From Bacteroidales bacterium (GTDB lineage: Bacteria > Bacteroidota > Bacteroidia > Bacteroidales > Azobacteroidaceae): DNA of 11,655 nucleotides. Position numbers and translations under genes: made by a program. Numbering within the stretch: the stretch's first letter is position 1; every line of letters begins with the position of its first letter. Below are positions 7,814 to 11,655 of the stretch, one piece after another. The notes beneath the pieces were generated by a model, which made no database searches, was not told where the DNA came from, and was given only the letters and a program-made list of their open reading frames with translations. The stretch is taken from assembly GCA_020860885.1 (NCBI GenBank), contig JAJBTS010000016.1, forward strand, positions 1-11,655. The letters are read 5' to 3'.

Positions 7814-9622
7814 TTATTCGTACATTTTATCTATGGTATCTTTGAACTTCTCAGCTATAAATGCCCTTTTCATCTTGAGGGTATTTGTAAGCTCTCCTCC
7901 CTGTATGGTAAAGGGCTCGGGTAATAATGAAAAACGTTTAATTTGCTCGTAATTGGCAAATTCGTCTTGCATAGCTCCAATGCGTTGCTCAAATAATTGT
8001 ATGATCTGAGGATTTTTATACAGCTCGTTTATGGAATCGTAAGAAATTTGATGCGAAGCCGTATAATTTTTAACTTCATTAACATCCGGAATTATAAGTG
8101 CTGTTACATATTTCCTCTGATCACCTATTGCAATCGCAGAATCGATGTATTTATCGTTCATCAGTCGCCCTTCAATCTGCTGGGGAGCAATGTATTTACC
8201 ATTGGAAGTTTTATAGAGATCTTTAATCCTTTCGGTTAATACGATACCTCCTTTTTCGGTAAGATACCCGGCGTCGCCTGTCTTGAAAAAACCATCTGAT
8301 GTAAACGCTTCTGTCGTAGCTTTCGGTTTCTTGTAATATTCTTTCATGACCGAGCCGGCCTTAACGAGTATTTCATCGTTTTCACCGATTTTTACTTCGG
8401 TGTTAGGCATAATCTGTCCGACAGTACCTATTTCGAATCCGATTTGAGGGAAACAACTAACCGTAGCCGTTGTCTCTGTTAACCCGTAACCGTAAATAAT
8501 AGGAATATTGACCGACTGAAGAAATATATTGATTTTATCGGAAAGAGCCGCTCCGGCTGCAGGGAAAATAACACCTCTCTCAATTCCTACCACTTTTTTA
8601 AGCATAGTGAAAATAAACTTGTCGTAGAATTTGAATTTCATTCTTAAGAGTGCGGGAGCTTTTAATCCGTTGTTGCGGTATTCTAAGTTATGTTTTTTAC
8701 CCGTTTTTATAGCGTCGATAAAAATTCTCCTTAGTAGAAAACCGGCTCCTTCTATTTTTTCCTGTACGCCGGCATATACTTTTTCCCAGAATCTGGGAAC
8801 ACTACACATAGCTTGCGGTCTGATCTCTTTTATGTAAGTCTGTATCTCTTTCGGGTCGAAACTGATGGCCAGAGAGCATCCCCGGTGCAAACAGTAAATA
8901 GACCAGGCTTTCTCAAAAACATGAGTCATCGGAAGGAAACAAATCGATAAGAAACGCTGCGGCAGGTAATTCAACCGCATATCATGATTTTTCATTACGG
9001 CAAGATAATTCGAATGAGTCAATACCACCCCTTTCGATTCACCGGTAGTGCCGGAAGTATAAATAATATGGGCGGTATCTTCAAACGTGGCTTCCTTCAT
9101 CCTTTTCTGCACAGAAGTAATATCCTGGGAGGTCCTGTTTTTAGGGGAACAGAAGTTTTCAAAAAACAAAGATGTTTTATCACCGTCGGCTAATTTGACT
9201 TTCGGATCCAGGATGATAAGCTTTTTCAGGAACTGATTTTCTAGTAACACCTGGTAAGCATTGTCGTACTGCCATTGCTCTCCTACAAATAAGATCTCGA
9301 TCTCCGCTTCGTTGATCATATACTTTATCTGAGGAATGGATGAGGTTGCGTACATCGGCACCATAACTGCCCTGTTTGCAAAAGCCCCGAAATCTACATA
9401 CAAACATTCTGCTGTATTCTGGGTGTATATTCCTATGTTGGTCTGGGGTTTAACACCTATATGACAGAGTGCCTCCGCTACAGTCATAACTTTCTTTGAA
9501 AATTCGTTCCAGGAAATAGAAGACCATATTTTGGTTTCCTGGTTTCTTACCCGGATGGCTTCTTCCTCGCCGTATTTTTGTGCCTGTTTATGAATAAGTT
9601 GCGATAAATGATAATATTCCAT
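7814..9622 (-). CDS. Long-chain acyl-CoA synthetase (AMP-forming; FAA1/ACSL-like)
   Basis: This ANL-superfamily enzyme activates fatty acids to acyl-CoA through an acyl-adenylate, using ATP and CoA. It is normally cytoplasmic or peripheral on the inner membrane. The 602-residue length is usual for Bacteroidota members. Motifs in order: the phosphate-binding loop IIYTSGTTGESKG at 186-198; PMTHVFE at about 231-237; the acyl-adenylate motif GYGLTETTATVS at 378-389; TGD at 448-450; the hinge region TERIKDLYKTSNGKYIAP at about 463-480; and the C-terminal lysine region GELTNTLKMKR at about 576-586, with K583 the probable catalytic lysine. The KDLYKTSNGKYIAP form points to the long-chain (FAA1/ACSL) branch rather than acetyl-CoA synthetase. 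The sequence does not reveal exact chain-length preference. It is the first gene of the minus-strand run and diverges from the M20 hydrolase; a -7-like box lies just upstream. I see no sign of truncation or frameshift. Confidence 0.92.
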   Translation of the reverse strand: MEYYHLSQLIHKQAQKYGEEEAIRVRNQETKIWSSISWNEFSKKVMTVAEALCHIGVKPQTNIGIYTQNTAECLYVDFGAFANRAVMVPMYATSSIPQIKYMINEAEIEILFVGEQWQYDNAYQVLLENQFLKKLIILDPKVKLADGDKTSLFFENFCSPKNRTSQDITSVQKRMKEATFEDTAHIIYTSGTTGESKGVVLTHSNYLAVMKNHDMRLNYLPQRFLSICFLPMTHVFEKAWSIYCLHRGCSLAISFDPKEIQTYIKEIRPQAMCSVPRFWEKVYAGVQEKIEGAGFLLRRIFIDAIKTGKKHNLEYRNNGLKAPALLRMKFKFYDKFIFTMLKKVVGIERGVIFPAAGAALSDKINIFLQSVNIPIIYGYGLTETTATVSCFPQIGFEIGTVGQIMPNTEVKIGENDEILVKAGSVMKEYYKKPKATTEAFTSDGFFKTGDAGYLTEKGGIVLTERIKDLYKTSNGKYIAPQQIEGRLMNDKYIDSAIAIGDQRKYVTALIIPDVNEVKNYTASHQISYDSINELYKNPQIIQLFEQRIGAMQDEFANYEQIKRFSLLPEPFTIQGGELTNTLKMKRAFIAEKFKDTIDKMYE

Positions 9623-9645
9623 TCCTTACTGTATATTTTAGACAA

Positions 9646-9653
9646 CAAAAATA
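9646..9653 (-). promoter_or_regulatory. Candidate -7 box for the acyl-CoA synthetase gene
   Basis: The minus strand reads TATTTTTG, matching TAnnTTTG, and ends 23 bases before the start codon at 9622. I see no TTG/TTTG at the expected -33 distance upstream. It lies in the 74-base AT-rich divergent gap, which is where a promoter for the minus-strand run is expected. AT-rich background makes chance matches likely, so support is modest. Confidence 0.4.
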
Positions 9654-9665
9654 CGCTTTTTTATT

Positions 9666-9673
9666 TAACTTTG
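9666..9673 (+). promoter_or_regulatory. Candidate -7 box for the M20 hydrolase gene
   Basis: TAACTTTG matches the Bacteroidota TAnnTTTG element exactly and ends 23 bases before the ATG at 9697, a fitting leader length. No clear -33 TTTG is present upstream. With the box on the other strand at 9646-9653 it would make a compact divergent promoter region; the two boxes are only 12 bases apart, so polymerase binding on the two sides could interfere. Confidence 0.45.
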
Positions 9674-9696
9674 TATAAATTTTATTATTTAAGGAT

Positions 9697-10752
9697 ATGG
9701 ATGCTTCGTATTATGATGCTGTAGATCTGTTGAAAAGATTAATTTCTATTCCTTCTTTTAGCCGGGAAGAAAAGGCTACATGCGACTTTTTGGAAGATTA
9801 TTTAATCGGAAAGGGTATGAAGCCCCGTAGGAAAGGAAACAATTTATGGATACTCTCGCCCGATTGGCAGGACGGTAAACCGGTAGTATTGCTTAACTCC
9901 CATATCGATACGGTAAAACCTGTTTCCGGTTGGCAGAAAGATCCATTCTTTCCCCTGGAAGAAGATAATAAATTGTATGGTTTGGGAAGTAACGATGCTG
10001 GAGCGCCTCTTGTTTCCCTTTTATCTGTTTTTTTGTTTTTAATATCCAAAGAGCAACCGAACAATTTTATATTCCTGGCGTCCTGCGAAGAAGAAGTATC
10101 CGGAAAAGGAGGTATCGAAAGCGTTATTCCTGACCTGCCGGCTATTGACCTGGCAGTCGTCGGAGAACCCACCGGTATGCAACCGGCGATCGCAGAAAAA
10201 GGTCTGATGGTTTTAGATGGCGTGGTTTACGGAAAATCCGGCCATGCAGCAAGGAATGAAGGAGAAAACGCTATCTATAAAGCGCTTCCGGTAGTGGATT
10301 GGTTCCGCAACCTCGATTTCCCTTTGAAGAGCGACTTGCTGGGGCCTGTGAAAACAACTGTAACCCTGATTCAGGCCGGAACCCAGCACAATGTTATTCC
10401 CGATAAATGTTCCTTTACGGTAGATATCCGTACCAACGAATTTTATTCGAATGAAAAGCTTTTTCAGGAAATTGCAGCTCAATGCCCCTGTGAAATAACC
10501 GCCCGCTCTTTCCGGTTGAATTCCTCCCGTCTTTCTCCGTCGCATCCTCTTGTGAAGAGAGCGGAAATATTAGGGTTAAAGCCTTTCGGGTCACCCACCT
10601 TATCGGATCAGGCGTTGATGAATTTCCCATCCTTAAAGATCGGGCCGGGTGAATCGTCCCGTTCCCATACTGCGGATGAATTTATATATCTTTCCGAAAT
10701 ACGGGAAGCTATAGACCTGTATATCCGTTTGCTAAAGGATTTGATTTTATGA
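9697..10752 (+). CDS. argE: M20 family metallohydrolase, ArgE-like (acetylornithine/N-acyl-citrulline deacylase)
   Basis: This is a two-zinc amide hydrolase of the M20/ArgE/DapE group that removes an acyl group from an amino acid. In Bacteroidota the ArgE-like member is thought to act on N-acyl-citrulline (N-succinyl in Bacteroides) in the modified arginine pathway; that substrate is inferred here. The 351 residues show the full metal and catalytic set: H69 and D71 in NSHIDT, bridging D100 in GSNDAG, catalytic E131 and ligand E132 in ASCEEE, E157 in VVGEPTG, and C-terminal H324 in SRSHTADE. The dimerisation domain has the conserved GKSGHAA with H183. No signal peptide is present, so it is cytoplasmic. 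No other arginine genes are nearby, so DapE-like or LysK-like amidase activity remains possible. Its stop overlaps the next gene by 4 bases (ATGA). The start is the only in-frame ATG near a -7-like box. Confidence 0.85.
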   Translation: MDASYYDAVDLLKRLISIPSFSREEKATCDFLEDYLIGKGMKPRRKGNNLWILSPDWQDGKPVVLLNSHIDTVKPVSGWQKDPFFPLEEDNKLYGLGSNDAGAPLVSLLSVFLFLISKEQPNNFIFLASCEEEVSGKGGIESVIPDLPAIDLAVVGEPTGMQPAIAEKGLMVLDGVVYGKSGHAARNEGENAIYKALPVVDWFRNLDFPLKSDLLGPVKTTVTLIQAGTQHNVIPDKCSFTVDIRTNEFYSNEKLFQEIAAQCPCEITARSFRLNSSRLSPSHPLVKRAEILGLKPFGSPTLSDQALMNFPSLKIGPGESSRSHTADEFIYLSEIREAIDLYIRLLKDLIL

Positions 10753-11645
10753 AAATCGACCGGATCAAACATCAAAACATTGATAAATTAAAATACGACG
10801 AATGTATCGGTCGGTCTCCTAATGGAACAGTGTATGCGCTTTCCTGGTATTTGGATATCGTTTCGCCGGGATGGTATCTTCTGGCCACTCCGGATTATGA
10901 GTATGTGATGCCTCTCCCTGTGAAAAGGAAACTAGGGATTCCTTATATCATACAACCGCTCGTTTGTCAGCAATTGGGTATTTTCTCTTCCGGAAATATC
11001 GATCATAAGGTTATAGAATATTTTCTGAATAAGATATCTGTACTGTATTGTTACCTGCAATTGAATGCAGGAAACAATATGGGTTCACCGGCTTTTACTT
11101 ACCGGCCGAATTATGTCCTCGATTTGCGGGAAACTTACGATATTATTCGTTCGGGTTATAATAAAAATACCAAAACCCAATTGAAAAAGTCCTTTATGGC
11201 CGGCCTGTCCATAGAGAAGGAAATAGATATAAACTTTGCGTTGCAGTTTGTAAAGGAAAATTCGCCCTATTATACAGATAAAGCATACCGGTATTCATGT
11301 AAAATATTGGAAGAAGCAGCCCGGCGGAAGATTTTACATTTGTGGGGAGTAAGAGAATTACAAACCAATCAGGTAGTGAGCATTGCTTCTTTTATTTTTT
11401 GGAAAAAATGCTTTTACTATCTTCTGCCTGTTTCTTCCGGCCGGGGTAAAGATCTACAGGCTATGCGGTTTCTTATCGACCGTTTTGTATCCGGATATGC
11501 CGGATCCGGCAACTGTATTGATTTTGAAGGGTCAGCCATCTCTTCGGTCGCGCAATTTTATAAAAGCTTCGGCTCTGCTTTAAGACCTTATCCTGTCTTC
11601 GAAAAAAATCATTTATCTTTTCTTACAAAGTTAATTAAAAAATAA
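10749..11645 (+). CDS. FemAB/GNAT-like acyltransferase of unknown substrate
   Basis: This 298-residue protein resembles the GNAT-fold, FemAB-related proteins common in Bacteroidota (Acetyltransf_6 type). I see no signal peptide or membrane helix. Recognisable features: an N-terminal segment NGTVYALSWYLDIVSPGW (about 25-42) followed by VMPLPVKRKLGIPYIIQP (about 53-70); a basic NTKTQLKKS stretch (about 140-148) that resembles the central FemAB motif; and a C-terminal FEGSAISSVAQFYKSFGS (about 259-276), which is typical of the group. FemAB relatives transfer amino acids from aminoacyl-tRNA to peptidoglycan precursors, while GNAT relatives use acyl-CoA; the sequence does not settle which donor or acceptor is used here. 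The ATG overlaps the stop of the M20 hydrolase (ATGA), implying coupled translation. It is complete, ending 10 bases before the window edge. The family call is fairly sure, the function is not. Confidence 0.75.
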   Translation: MKIDRIKHQNIDKLKYDECIGRSPNGTVYALSWYLDIVSPGWYLLATPDYEYVMPLPVKRKLGIPYIIQPLVCQQLGIFSSGNIDHKVIEYFLNKISVLYCYLQLNAGNNMGSPAFTYRPNYVLDLRETYDIIRSGYNKNTKTQLKKSFMAGLSIEKEIDINFALQFVKENSPYYTDKAYRYSCKILEEAARRKILHLWGVRELQTNQVVSIASFIFWKKCFYYLLPVSSGRGKDLQAMRFLIDRFVSGYAGSGNCIDFEGSAISSVAQFYKSFGSALRPYPVFEKNHLSFLTKLIKK

Positions 11646-11655
11646 ATAGTTGGGA

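Noticed and set aside
9798..10172. 124-codon open frame antisense to the M20 hydrolase
   Set aside because: It overlaps the metal-binding part of a clear M20 protein, has no family resemblance and no plausible start context.
11499..11510. 12-base perfect palindrome GCCGGATCCGGC, next to ATCCGGAT
   Set aside because: It lies inside the FemAB/GNAT-like coding sequence and encodes ordinary residues; tccgga-type words recur across the window as codon-use noise, so I do not call it an operator.

Overview
This is an ordinary stretch of core chromosome from a member of the phylum Bacteroidota, most likely the order Bacteroidales. The evidence is the gene content: an rsfS-ftsH-cdsA cluster, a PorT-type type IX secretion protein, a Bacteroidota-style ArgE-like M20 hydrolase and a Bacteroidota-type FemAB/GNAT protein. 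Further support comes from the moderately low GC (about 40% by eye), the lack of strong Shine-Dalgarno sequences, and AT-rich gaps carrying TAnnTTTG boxes, the Bacteroidota -7 promoter element. The genus cannot be fixed from the sequence alone. Nine protein genes fill almost the whole window. I see no tRNA, rRNA, CRISPR array, insertion sequence, prophage or other mobile element, and no gene-free stretch longer than about 75 bases.

Layout: (1) 45-3312, plus strand: rsfS, ftsH and cdsA, each joined to the next by a 4-base ATGA stop/start overlap. This unit links ribosome silencing, membrane protein quality control and phospholipid precursor synthesis. (2) 3299-9622, minus strand, read from high to low coordinates: a long-chain acyl-CoA synthetase, a thioredoxin-fold (TlpA-like) envelope protein, a large AddA/RecB-like helicase-nuclease, and porT. 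The gaps are 21, 60 and 54 bases, so part or all of this could be one transcript, although the functions are unrelated. The end of porT overlaps the end of cdsA by 14 bases, tail to tail. (3) 9697-11645, plus strand: an ArgE-like M20 metallohydrolase and a FemAB/GNAT-like protein, again joined by an ATGA overlap. They diverge from the acyl-CoA synthetase across a 74-base AT-rich gap that holds a -7-like box on each strand.

I found no convincing previously undescribed system. The points most worth a second look are: the TlpA-like protein, whose redox motif reads WCKPS, so the second cysteine is a serine, and which also has a good lipobox; the AddA-like nuclease with no AddB partner beside it; the PorT protein as a sign of type IX secretion; the convergent cdsA/porT overlap; and the tight coupling of a FemAB/GNAT protein of unknown substrate to an ArgE-like hydrolase.
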